Below are positions 7,525 to 14,064 of a stretch of 14,064 nucleotides of DNA, in pieces. Under the pieces are notes generated by a model. The model did no database searches and was not told the DNA's origin. It worked only from the letters and a program-made list of their open reading frames with translations. Source of the DNA: Erythrobacter sp. GTDB lineage: Bacteria > Pseudomonadota > Alphaproteobacteria > Sphingomonadales > Sphingomonadaceae. The translations under genes were made by a program, and so were the position numbers. Within the stretch, counting starts at the first letter, position 1; every line of letters begins with the position of its first letter. The stretch spans positions 1 through 14,064 of the forward strand of contig JANQTR010000158.1 in NCBI GenBank assembly GCA_030731635.1, given 5' to 3'.

Positions 7525-7658
7525 GGCCGTGCCCTCTCCCAAAAGCTGTAGGGCGCAAGGTTAGGCGAAGTCCGCCTGCGCGGTCCAGCAGCGTTTTGGA
7601 GTATCGCGCCGAAAAGTGGGAACCGGTTTTCGGCCAAAAGCGATGCGGTATGAAAAGG
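7525..7658. other. Intergenic gap with repeat and a small hairpin
   Basis: The space between the ABA4-like gene and the acyl-CoA synthetase gene, both on the minus strand. Besides the palindromic repeat it holds a 5-bp hairpin, AGGCG (7563-7567) with CGCCT (7573-7577). That hairpin lacks a good T-run, so it is at most a weak terminator. The promoter of the acyl-CoA synthetase gene should lie here on the minus strand, but I see no convincing -35/-10 pair. Confidence 0.4.
7591..7654. repeat. Palindromic intergenic repeat element
   Basis: An imperfect palindrome lies between two genes. The core arms GCCGAAAA (7608-7615) and TTTTCGGC (7627-7634) flank an 11-base loop GTGGGAACCGG. Outer arms ATCGC (7603-7607) and GCGAT (7640-7644) extend the stem with an asymmetric bulge. 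From memory, the wording CGAAAAGTGGGAACCGGTTTTCGG-like is a frequent interspersed palindrome in alphaproteobacterial genomes; I cannot count other copies from this window. The transcript could fold into a stem-loop at the 3' end of the ABA4-like gene's operon. Precise ends are approximate. Confidence 0.65.
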
Positions 7659-8111
7659 CTACCGGAACCGGCCAGACCGGCGCGCTGCCGGTTCGCGCAA
7701 GCCCAGCCAGATCAGCAGGCCAAGCGGCCCGACCATGAAGGTCGCCAGCAGGATCGGCGCCTGAATGAAGCGCGAAATGTTCTTCGCATCGCCATCACGC
7801 GCGATCCACAGGCCAACGAACAGATCAAACGCAAGGTAATGCGTCCAACCGATGGTCGTGCCTGCCTGGGTGGCGAAGATCGCCTGCACGCCTTCGATGG
7901 TGGTGAAATCCGCCCCGCCGCCTTCAGGATTGGGGATCAGGCCGCTCAAAAGTCCGATCAGGCACACGGCATAGATCAGGCACAGCAACCCGGTGCCCAG
8001 ATACAGGATGCCCGATAACAGCGCCGGCCAGCGCGGCAGCAGGATCAGCGCCGCCCATGCAATCAGCGCCAGCAGGTTGACCATGCTGAACAGCGCAGCC
8101 CATTCAATCAT
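7659..8111 (-). CDS. ABA4-like (DUF4281) membrane protein
   Basis: A 150-aa integral membrane protein with four hydrophobic segments, beginning MIEWAALFSMVNLLALIAW. The stretch GWTHYLAFDLFVGLWIARD (about 99-117) and the following hydrophobic tail are typical of the ABA4-like/DUF4281 family. The plant member, ABA4, is required for neoxanthin formation; bacterial members have no settled role. The ATG at 8111 overlaps the upstream stop (ATGA), with GGGAGAGG a few bases upstream; a longer frame to 8144 only copies coding sequence of the neighbour. It is the last gene of the dGTPase-SDR operon. A link to carotenoids is possible, since many sphingomonads are pigmented, but no carotenoid gene is in view. 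Confidence 0.8.
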   Translation of the reverse strand: MIEWAALFSMVNLLALIAWAALILLPRWPALLSGILYLGTGLLCLIYAVCLIGLLSGLIPNPEGGGADFTTIEGVQAIFATQAGTTIGWTHYLAFDLFVGLWIARDGDAKNISRFIQAPILLATFMVGPLGLLIWLGLREPAARRSGRFR

Positions 8112-8836
8112 GCAACCTCTCCCAATTCGCCCACGCGCCGCCATTCGCGTGCAGCGCGGCGCATCGCTTCATTATCATGGATGAACCGGCCGCTCGCCCG
8201 GCGCAGCGCAAGGCCCAAGGCCGCTTCTGCCACCAGCGCTGCATCGACGGAACGGAACCGCTCCCACGATCCTGACAGCAGCGGATCGATCAGCGGCGCG
8301 GCGATCAGTGCGGCCCGTTCGGCCAAGCGCAGGTCGTCTTGCCGCTCGCCCCGCAGCAGGCCGGGGTGGAGAATATCGAGCCGTTTGAACCCGATCTTGG
8401 TCAGCGCATTTTCAGTCTCGCCCTTGACCCGCATATAGAATGTCTTGCTGCGCGCATCGGCCCCAGCGGCGCTGACCAGTACCATATTGGGCACCCCGGC
8501 CTGTTTGGCAGCCTCCGCCGTGGCGATCACCAGATCGTGATCGACCGCGCGGAATGCCGCCTCATCGCGTCCGGCCTTTTTCCAGGTCGTCCCCAGCGCG
8601 CAGATCAACGCGCGCGGGCGCACCGCTTCGAACACTTCGCCCCACTTGCCGGGCTCTGCCACGAACATTTCCATCCGCGCGCCGGGCGGCATCGGAGCCT
8701 CGCGCCGGGCAATGCCGACAATCCGCGCCTCGTCCCCAGCGCTGGCGATTTCGATCACCTTGCGGCCGATCAGCCCGGTTGCACCGACCAAGGCAATGCG
8801 CGCCCTGCCATCACTGGTTCCGACGGCCTCAGACAT
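8108..8836 (-). CDS. Atypical SDR, NAD(P)-binding protein (TIP30/HTATIP2-like)
   Basis: A 242-aa Rossmann-fold protein. The N-terminal dinucleotide loop is GATGLIG (18-24). The segment ALGTTWKKAG (80-89), the VDHDL helix (98-102) and VSAAGADARSKTFYMRVKGE (about 121-140) follow, giving the catalytic-type YxxxK pair at Tyr134/Lys138. This order matches atypical short-chain dehydrogenases of the HTATIP2/TIP30 or NAD(P)H-binding 'oxidoreductase' group. Substrate is unknown. The ATG at 8836 lies inside the end of the dGTPase gene (8-nt overlap), so translation is probably coupled. The next gene starts in an ATGA overlap. Expected to be cytoplasmic; family assignment is good, function unassigned. 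Confidence 0.88.
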   Translation of the reverse strand: MSEAVGTSDGRARIALVGATGLIGRKVIEIASAGDEARIVGIARREAPMPPGARMEMFVAEPGKWGEVFEAVRPRALICALGTTWKKAGRDEAAFRAVDHDLVIATAEAAKQAGVPNMVLVSAAGADARSKTFYMRVKGETENALTKIGFKRLDILHPGLLRGERQDDLRLAERAALIAAPLIDPLLSGSWERFRSVDAALVAEAALGLALRRASGRFIHDNEAMRRAAREWRRVGELGEVA

Positions 8837-9995
8837 TGATCAGCCCCACCGGATGCGTGCCCTCTATCGCGCCAAGCGCCTGCATCGCGAACCGATCGCT
8901 CATCCCGGCGATGAAATCGGCGATCATACGGCTGCGACCGGGTTCCTGCGCAGGCAAGCGGGCCTGCCAATCACCCGGCATCAACGTGGCATCGCGGTCA
9001 TAAGCGGCAAACAGCCGGGCGACGACGTCACGCGCCCGGTCCGCTGCGGAAACCTGTTCGGGATGGTAATACAGCCGTTCGTACATGAACGCCTTCAGCC
9101 GTCGTTCGCGCGCCGCCATTGCAGGCGAGAATCCGGCCAATTGCCGCCCTGCCCCGCGCACTTCTGCCACCGAACCCACGCCCTGCACTTGCGCGGCAGT
9201 GTGTTCGATCACGTCTTTCACCATCAATCCGATCTGATCGCGTATCATCTCGCGCAGCAGACGCTCTCGCGGGGCGTGGGGAAAGCGTTTTTCGACCGTC
9301 CGCCACTGGTCTGCGAGGAAATCCAGCGTGAGCAGGTCATCCAGGCTCAAAAAACCGGCGCGCAGCCCGTCATCAATGTCGTGATTGTCATAGGCGATGT
9401 CATCCGCCACCGCCGCCACCTGCGCTTCGAGCGAGGGCCAAGTGCCAAGCATCAGTGGAAATGCCGCGTCCAGTTCAGCCAGCGCCCAGCCCGGCGTTGT
9501 GACCGGGCCATTATGCTTGGCCAGCCCTTCGAGCAGATCCCAGGTCAGGTTCAATCCATCATGCTGGGGATAGGGGCTTTCGATCCGCATCACCGTGCGC
9601 AGCGCCTGCGCGTTGTGGCAGAATCCGCCGTGCTGCTGCATCGCGGCGGACAGAGCAGCTTCCCCCGCATGGCCAAATGGCGGGTGGCCCAGATCATGCG
9701 CCAGGCACAGCGCCTCGGTCAGATCTTCATCCAGCCCCAGCGCGCGGGCGATCACCCGGCCGATCTGCGCGACTTCAAGGCTGTGGGTCAGGCGAGTGCG
9801 GTAATGGTCGCCATCGGGCGCGATGAAGACCTGCGTCTTGGACTTCAAACGGCGAAAGCTCATCGAATGGATGATCCGGTCGCGGTCACGCTGGAATGCG
9901 CTGCGCGGACCGCGCTGTTCGCCCGCCGCCCCATCGCCCCATTCACGCGGCCCATGGGCGTCAGGGTCAGCAGCAAAGGGCGCGCGCGATATCAC
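8829..9995 (-). CDS. dgt: Deoxyguanosinetriphosphate triphosphohydrolase-like HD protein
   Basis: A 388-aa HD-superfamily hydrolase of the dGTPase type, which removes triphosphate from dNTPs in the cytoplasm. The metal site is visible as His71 in RLTHSLEV, His100-Asp101 in AHDLGHPPFGHAG, and the Asp of AVADDIAYDNHD (about 195-206). Family segments FQRDRDRIIHSMSFRRLKSK and NAQALR are also present. Length and the C-terminal part fit the Dgt type-2 group common in alphaproteobacteria, whose exact nucleotide preference varies. The start is GTG at 9995, the first possible one after an in-frame stop; the following residues ISRAPFAADP resemble family N-termini. The gene heads an operon with the SDR and ABA4-like genes. 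Confidence 0.93.
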   Translation of the reverse strand: MISRAPFAADPDAHGPREWGDGAAGEQRGPRSAFQRDRDRIIHSMSFRRLKSKTQVFIAPDGDHYRTRLTHSLEVAQIGRVIARALGLDEDLTEALCLAHDLGHPPFGHAGEAALSAAMQQHGGFCHNAQALRTVMRIESPYPQHDGLNLTWDLLEGLAKHNGPVTTPGWALAELDAAFPLMLGTWPSLEAQVAAVADDIAYDNHDIDDGLRAGFLSLDDLLTLDFLADQWRTVEKRFPHAPRERLLREMIRDQIGLMVKDVIEHTAAQVQGVGSVAEVRGAGRQLAGFSPAMAARERRLKAFMYERLYYHPEQVSAADRARDVVARLFAAYDRDATLMPGDWQARLPAQEPGRSRMIADFIAGMSDRFAMQALGAIEGTHPVGLINV

Positions 9996-10317
9996 GCCTG
10001 CGCGATTAGGTCACCGCGGACGGCGGCTCAACCGGAACAGGTCGGGAACCTTGCACAAAACAGCGGATGATCTGGGGGAGCTAGCGGAAAATTATGGGGC
10101 CGCCCCCCGTGATTGGGGGGAGGGGAGCGACCCCAAGGGCCTGTCGGTGCGACCCGAAGACCCGGATGATGCCTTGTGCGTTTCCGCGACAATATCCGAG
10201 CGGGCGCTTAGATGTGAGCGTTAACTTTTGCAAACGATTGCGCGATGCAAAATTCTGCAATGCGGTAGAGTGACCGGGCGGACAGACGAGCCGAGGGTGG
10301 GTTCAGTGATACCCGGC
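9996..10317. other. About 320-base gap without a convincing gene
   Basis: This is the space between the racemase-like gene and the dGTPase gene, both on the minus strand. It should hold the dGTPase promoter. Visible structures are G/C-run hairpins at 10103-10134 and a cluster of inverted TGCAA motifs at 10226-10260. A frame on the plus strand to 10224 is open, but it starts inside the dGTPase gene antisense and its product has no recognisable pattern. No tRNA- or known ncRNA-like fold was recognised. Confidence 0.5.
10226..10260. promoter_or_regulatory. Inverted-repeat cluster, possible operator
   Basis: TTTTGCA (10226-10232) and TGCAAAA (10246-10252) form a 7-bp inverted repeat with a 13-base spacer. 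Inside it, GCAA-ACGA-TTGC (10230-10241) is a short palindrome around CG, the form of many LacI-family operators. A further TGCAA follows at 10256-10260. No regulator gene is adjacent, and the site is about 230 bases from the dGTPase start, so a role is uncertain. Confidence 0.3.
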
Positions 10318-11013
10318 CTAATCCTGTTCAAGGATCCAGTTGGCTGCCGCCTCGCAATGGATTCGCGTCGAATCGAACACCGGCAGGACATTGGCATCAA
10401 TGTCGACAACCAGGTCCAATTCGGTGCACGCCAGCACAATCGCGCCTGCACCTTCCTGCGCCTTGTTGGTGATGATGGTCTTCAAGGTGCGCTGCGCCTC
10501 ACGCGTGACCTTGCCGACCATCAGCTCGTCATAGATGATCCGGTCTAACCGTTCGACATATTCCATATTGGGCGGCAGCAGGTCGATGCCGTGCGCCACC
10601 AGCCGCTTGCGGTAGAAACTTTCGGTCATGACATTGCGCGTGCCCAGCAGCGCTGCTCTGGTCTGCCCGGCATGCTTCATTGCCAGCCCGACACATTCGG
10701 CGATATGCAGGATCGGGATATCAACCGCTGCGGCAACATCATCATACAGGCGGTGCATCGAATTGGCGCCGATGATCAGGCTTTCCGCCCCTGCCCCTTC
10801 CAACCGCTTCGCACTGTCGATCAGGACGCTGGCAGCGCGCTGCCAGTCGCGTTCTTCGCGCAAGGCGTAAAGCTGGCAGAAATCCAGGCTATCGATCAGC
10901 ATTGGCGCGCTTGCCATCGGGGCAGCGCGTTTCTGGACGATGCGATTGATGCGGTCGTAATAGGTCGCGGTCGACACCCAGCTCATGCCGCCGATGATCC
11001 CAAGTTTGCGCAA
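10318..11013 (-). CDS. Aspartate/glutamate racemase-family protein, altered active site
   Basis: A 231-aa protein of the Asp/Glu racemase family, closest in style to E. coli YgeA. It starts MRKLGIIGGMSW and keeps the second catalytic Cys in VLACTEL (Cys196). The start is a TTG at 11013: it puts the family N-terminus at residue 1, gives the usual 230-aa length, and has GGATGGGG just upstream. Longer starts add a non-family leader. At the first catalytic position, where family members have Cys or Thr before Asn, this protein reads IIGANSMH, with Ala83. In YgeA this residue is Thr83, paired with Cys197. A standard two-base racemization is therefore doubtful; a decarboxylase, one-way isomerase or altered substrate is possible. 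It lies 92 bases after the hydrolase gene and may belong to that operon. Confidence 0.85.
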   Translation of the reverse strand: MRKLGIIGGMSWVSTATYYDRINRIVQKRAAPMASAPMLIDSLDFCQLYALREERDWQRAASVLIDSAKRLEGAGAESLIIGANSMHRLYDDVAAAVDIPILHIAECVGLAMKHAGQTRAALLGTRNVMTESFYRKRLVAHGIDLLPPNMEYVERLDRIIYDELMVGKVTREAQRTLKTIITNKAQEGAGAIVLACTELDLVVDIDANVLPVFDSTRIHCEAAANWILEQD

Positions 11014-11105
11014 TGCAGCCCCATCCTTCGATTCTGTGTGCAGATGCGAAGGGTGTAACGGTGAAGCGTTCGGCCCGTCCAGAGGCCGCGAAACCGCAGG
11101 TCGGA

Positions 11106-12104
11106 TTAGCCCGGATTTCGCGGCGGAACGTGCTTCGCAAGCCACAGCCCGAGATCGCCCAGCGTCGCCGCGACCGCTTCTTCATGGGGCAAGTGGCCGA
11201 TCCCGGGATAGATCTTCAGATCCGCATTCGGCATGGTCTTGGCCAGCCATTGCCCGGCCTCGACCGGGATCAGCCGGTCTTCATCGCCCCACAGGATCAG
11301 CGTGGGCGCAGTGATACCGGCAATTTCGGCCTCGCTCAGCGGATCATAGGGATAGCCAAAGCGCTTCAAGGTCGCACGCCGATTGCCGGGATAGCGCAGC
11401 AGTTCCCAATAACGGGTCACAGCCGCCTCGCTCGCCACCGATTTGATCGACACGCTCTGCTCCAGGCTCTGCGCGATCAGGCTGCGGGGCGTGATTTGTT
11501 CAACCAGCAGGTTAATCCCCGGCGTCTGCGCGATTTTGAAGCCAATATTGCCGCTTGCGCTGTCGTCGTCCTTGTCTGCATCGCGCTTGATCATCGGCCC
11601 GCCGCTGGCATCAACCAGCACGAGGCCCGCAATCCGGTCAGGATGCGCCGCGGCAAAGGCCAGCGCGTGCTTGCCGCCCATCGAATTGCCAGCGAGGATA
11701 AAGCGTTCAAGCCCCAGCTTGTCCGCCACCGCCAGCACATCAGCGACATAATTGGCGCGGCTGTAATCATCCTTGGGATCAGGCCCGGTCAGCCCGTGGC
11801 CGACCTGATCGAAGCGGATTACGCGGTACTGGCCCTTGAGCACAGCGACCCACGGCTCCCACGTGTGCAGATCAGCATTCGATCCGTGCAGCAGCACAAT
11901 CGCAGGCGCATCCTTCGGCCCTTCATCGCGCAGATGCACGGTCACGCCGCCGCCAATGTCAACGAATTGCGACGGCGGCCCGCCATATTTGGCGCGCATT
12001 TCAGCAGCGTCGGTATCGGGCGTGCGGAAAATCAGGAAAGCGATCACCAACACCGCAAGCAGGCCCAAAAGCCCGCGCCAGATCCATTTTCCCCAAACCT
12101 TCAT
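11106..12104 (-). CDS. Membrane-anchored alpha/beta hydrolase
   Basis: A 332-aa alpha/beta-hydrolase-fold protein with an N-terminal hydrophobic anchor (about 9-26). The oxyanion-hole motif is LLHGSNADLHTW (71-82) and the nucleophile elbow GNSMGG, with Ser141. The acid lies in WGDEDRLIP (about Asp276) and the catalytic His304 in GIGHLPHEE, so the triad is complete. A cap insertion lies between about 170 and 260. The fold covers esterases, lipases, epoxide hydrolases and haloperoxidases; a Ser nucleophile favours esterase-type activity, but the substrate is open. The ATG at 12104 overlaps the upstream cytochrome stop (ATGA), so the two are translationally coupled. Placement in an operon with an exported cytochrome and beta-helix protein suggests work at the periplasmic face (inference). 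Confidence 0.92.
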   Translation of the reverse strand: MKVWGKWIWRGLLGLLAVLVIAFLIFRTPDTDAAEMRAKYGGPPSQFVDIGGGVTVHLRDEGPKDAPAIVLLHGSNADLHTWEPWVAVLKGQYRVIRFDQVGHGLTGPDPKDDYSRANYVADVLAVADKLGLERFILAGNSMGGKHALAFAAAHPDRIAGLVLVDASGGPMIKRDADKDDDSASGNIGFKIAQTPGINLLVEQITPRSLIAQSLEQSVSIKSVASEAAVTRYWELLRYPGNRRATLKRFGYPYDPLSEAEIAGITAPTLILWGDEDRLIPVEAGQWLAKTMPNADLKIYPGIGHLPHEEAVAATLGDLGLWLAKHVPPRNPG

Positions 12105-13123
12105 CGCGGTTTCATCTCCAAAATCCAGCGGCGGACCACTGCCACGCCGTCACGATCGACGCTCGACTTGCCCAATTCGGGCATCGCGATCCCCGGTTCG
12201 GCTGATCCCATGCGGTAGAGCAGGATCGATGTGTCGGGGGAACCCGGCAGGATTGAAAATTCATGCCCGCCTGCCCCGCGTCCGGCAGCGACCGGACGTT
12301 TAAGGATGCCGATTGCATGGGCAGCATCCTGTTCCCAGCGAAGATCGAGGCCGGAGTTTGACGCGCCGCCGCCGGGTTGGTGGCAATGCGCGCAATTGAT
12401 GTCGAGATAGGCGCGGGCGAGCGGCGCGGCGGGGCCGGTCGCGTGGGTGCGCCAATCGGGCAGCCGATCGCCGCCCGCAATGTCTCCCACCAGCCAACCC
12501 TTGCGGCCCATCTCATTCAGCCATTCCGCCGAAAGATTGCGCGCCTTGGGGCCAATCGGGATCACCTCCCCATCCTTGCCATGGCAGGATTTGCACTGGT
12601 TCTTGTTGGGGATGGCGTAGGAAATGGCCTCTCCCGCGGGTGTGACCAGATCAATGCGCCCGCCTGCCAATGCCAGCGTCGCCTCAGTCTGTTCGGCATT
12701 CCAGCGATAGGGCAGCGCCGTCCAACCCTCCGCGCGGTGCAGCAGCACGCGGGTTTCGATCAAGCGGCGCGCGGCCCCTTCGCCAAAAGCAAAGGTCTTG
12801 ATGATCGCCGCGCCTACAGGGAATTGCAGCAAGCCGTCTCCGTCAGCGGTCAGCTGCGTGCCTTCAGGCAGGTAGATAAAGCGCAGCTTTTCCGCCCCGT
12901 CCGACCATAGCGGGGTGTTGAGCGCGTAGGGACGCACACCCCATGCCGGGCGCTGCGCCTTCGCATCATCGAAGAACCCGAATTCCGACAGCGTGCGCGG
13001 CATCCCCGCACCCGCGACCGCCACATCATTGACGCGCGGTTCCACAAGAATCGTCGCACGCGCGGCGATCGTGCCTGACAGCAGCGCCGCCGCTGCCGCC
13101 AGAAGACCGAGCCCGCGCCTCAC
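12101..13123 (-). CDS. SO2930-family diheme c-type cytochrome
   Basis: A 340-aa exported protein. A signal peptide (about residues 1-23, AARA end) precedes a mature region with two heme c motifs: CKSCH (177-181) and CAHCH (244-248). The N-terminal part contains LSEFGFFDD and PYALNTPLWSDGAEKLRFIYLP, and the end contains MPELGKSSVDRDGVAVVRRWI. I recognise this as the SO2930/TIGR03806 family, which is known to occur next to a beta-helix protein (TIGR03805), as here. The product should be a periplasmic electron carrier or redox enzyme; no reaction is established. The start is GTG at 13123, overlapping the upstream stop (GTGA); the signal peptide supports it. It is coupled to the downstream hydrolase. 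Confidence 0.9.
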   Translation of the reverse strand: MRRGLGLLAAAAALLSGTIAARATILVEPRVNDVAVAGAGMPRTLSEFGFFDDAKAQRPAWGVRPYALNTPLWSDGAEKLRFIYLPEGTQLTADGDGLLQFPVGAAIIKTFAFGEGAARRLIETRVLLHRAEGWTALPYRWNAEQTEATLALAGGRIDLVTPAGEAISYAIPNKNQCKSCHGKDGEVIPIGPKARNLSAEWLNEMGRKGWLVGDIAGGDRLPDWRTHATGPAAPLARAYLDINCAHCHQPGGGASNSGLDLRWEQDAAHAIGILKRPVAAGRGAGGHEFSILPGSPDTSILLYRMGSAEPGIAMPELGKSSVDRDGVAVVRRWILEMKPR

Positions 13124-14064
13124 TTCAGCCGCGCCTCCATTTCCGCAGGCAGCATCGCCGGGGTCAGGTCTTTGAAGCTGACGATGTGAGGCGCTTTAAA
13201 CATCGAAGGCTTTGCCTCAGTCAGCGGCTGTCCGACCTCGCTGAGATTCAGCGTAAGCACCCCGACCTTGCCAAGCACAGCCAGATTGTCGTGCAGTCCA
13301 TCGGTCAGCACCGGGGGCAAACTACCGCCAAGGGCGGCGGAGAGCATCGCTCCCCCTTCGAAATCGGGTGCGCTCCCACCCGACCCGAAAACATTGTTCC
13401 CCACCATGACATTCACAGGTCGCGGCTGGTAACGTTCATCGGTGTAGCCCTGGGAATAGGCGATCAACATCACATGGCTTGTCGCGTTGTTGATCAGTGC
13501 ATTGTCGGTGATGTGCACATTGTTGTTCGCCATTACCATGACGCCCGTGCCCGCCGGAACGCTGGCAACGATGTTGCCTTCGGGCGCGAAGTTATCGGTG
13601 TTGTTGTCGATCACGGCATTGCGCGCAATCAGGACATCGCCGCCGCCAACCTTGGGCAGTCCGGGCAGATCGAATACCAGAATTCCCCCAGTGTTGCGGG
13701 TGGCGAGGTTTTCCGTCACTTCGGCACGGTTCGAATTTTCGATCTCGATCCCGGCGACATTTTCGACCACGCGGTTGCGGCGCACGACGATGTTTTCGGA
13801 CTGGCCAACATAGATGCCCGCATCCGATGCCCCGCGCACATAAGAATCCTGCACCAGCACATTCATGCTTTCGACCGGGTAGATTCCATATGCGCCGTTG
13901 GTGGCGCGCGGCCCGGCAGTCCATTCGACCCGCAAGCCATGGTAGATGATCTGGTCTGCGCCTTTGGACTTGATCCCGTCGCCCTTGGCATTTTCAACCG
14001 CGAAATCGCGCAAGGTGACATTGTCCGACGTGACCAGCAGGCCTTCGCCCGCGCCTTGCTGATT
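13120..14064 (-). CDS. Parallel beta-helix repeat protein (5' end outside window)
   Basis: The frame is open to the right edge, so the N-terminus (probably including a signal peptide) is missing; 314 residues are visible. Repeating short strands typical of a right-handed parallel beta-helix are clear: NVLVQDSYVRGASDAGIYVG, ENIVVRRNRVVENVAGIEIE, AEVTENLATRNTGGILVF, DVLIARNAVIDNNTDNF and NVHITDNALINNATSHVML. The pattern fits the TIGR03805 beta-helix family (NosD/CASH-like folds), partner of the SO2930-type cytochrome. Such solenoids often bind or cut polysaccharides, but no catalytic signature is recognised here. The stop overlaps the cytochrome start by 4 nt. The reading NQQGAGEGLLVTSDNVTLRD at the edge shows that the TTG at 14013 is not the start. 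Confidence 0.9.
   Translation of the reverse strand, partial: NQQGAGEGLLVTSDNVTLRDFAVENAKGDGIKSKGADQIIYHGLRVEWTAGPRATNGAYGIYPVESMNVLVQDSYVRGASDAGIYVGQSENIVVRRNRVVENVAGIEIENSNRAEVTENLATRNTGGILVFDLPGLPKVGGGDVLIARNAVIDNNTDNFAPEGNIVASVPAGTGVMVMANNNVHITDNALINNATSHVMLIAYSQGYTDERYQPRPVNVMVGNNVFGSGGSAPDFEGGAMLSAALGGSLPPVLTDGLHDNLAVLGKVGVLTLNLSEVGQPLTEAKPSMFKAPHIVSFKDLTPAMLPAEMEARLK

Noticed and set aside
8646..10070. 474-aa open frame on the plus strand
   Set aside because: It is antisense to the SDR and dGTPase genes, whose motifs are complete. The product is rich in Arg, His and Gln with no recognisable pattern, typical of a shadow frame in GC-rich DNA.
9823..10224. 133-aa open frame on the plus strand extending into the gene-free gap
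   Set aside because: Its first half is antisense dGTPase. The remainder has no recognisable domain and no well-placed ribosome binding site in the gap.
11071..11088. CGGCC/GGCCG hairpin between the hydrolase and racemase genes as a terminator
   Set aside because: The stem is only 5 bp and no T-run follows on the minus strand, so termination is not supported.
11014..11145. 44-residue N-terminal extension of the racemase-like protein
   Set aside because: The family begins directly at the MRKLGIIGGMSW segment. The TTG there gives the standard length, and the extension would cut into the upstream hydrolase gene.
11013..12218. 401-aa open frame on the plus strand
   Set aside because: Antisense to the alpha/beta hydrolase with its full catalytic triad. 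No domain pattern is visible in the plus-strand product.

Overview
The window is GC-rich, densely packed DNA from an alphaproteobacterium, most likely a sphingomonad (Sphingomonadales, Erythrobacter/Sphingomonas-like). This rests on the style of the proteins (Tad-pilus CpaF, DUF938 methyltransferase, an SO2930-family diheme cytochrome paired with a beta-helix protein, an ABA4-like membrane protein), a candidate EcfG-type stress promoter, and an intergenic palindrome of a kind common in alphaproteobacteria. The taxonomic call is inference. No tRNA, rRNA, CRISPR, transposase or phage gene is visible. Both window edges cut through genes.

Layout. (1) 1-1012 (+): the 3' part of a cpaF/tadA secretion ATPase, closed by hairpins and a T-run at 1001-1035. 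(2) 1041-3747 (-): a three-gene operon coupled by 1-4 nt overlaps. In transcription order it holds an exported N-terminal DUF4331 half, a lipoprotein that looks like the missing C-terminal DUF4331 half, and a membrane-anchored TPR protein. (3) 3919-4161 (-): an 80-aa two-helix membrane protein, divergent from 4227-5150 (+), an EamA/DMT-type transporter. (4) 5217-5348 (+): a 43-aa entericidin-type lipoprotein. A GGAAT-N17-CGTT promoter candidate precedes it, and its stop codon overlaps that of the convergent gene by 4 nt. (5) 5345-7524 (-): an acyl-CoA synthetase followed by a DUF938 methyltransferase. (6) 7525-7658: an intergenic stretch with a palindromic repeat. (7) 7659-9995 (-): a tightly overlapping operon of dGTPase-like HD hydrolase, TIP30-like atypical SDR and ABA4-like (DUF4281) membrane protein. 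(8) 9996-10317: about 320 bases without a convincing gene, but with an inverted-repeat cluster and G/C-run hairpins. (9) 10318-11013 (-): an Asp/Glu-racemase-family protein with a probable TTG start and Ala in place of the first catalytic residue. (10) 11106-14064 (-): an operon of parallel beta-helix protein (cut by the window end), SO2930-family diheme cytochrome c and N-terminally anchored alpha/beta hydrolase, with 4-nt overlaps.

The most promising material for something undescribed is the extracytoplasmic operon at the right end (beta-helix + diheme cytochrome + anchored hydrolase) and the split DUF4331/TPR operon at the left. Both encode envelope proteins with no established biochemical role. 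The entericidin gene with its stress-type promoter and the racemase with an altered active site are smaller but specific, testable observations.
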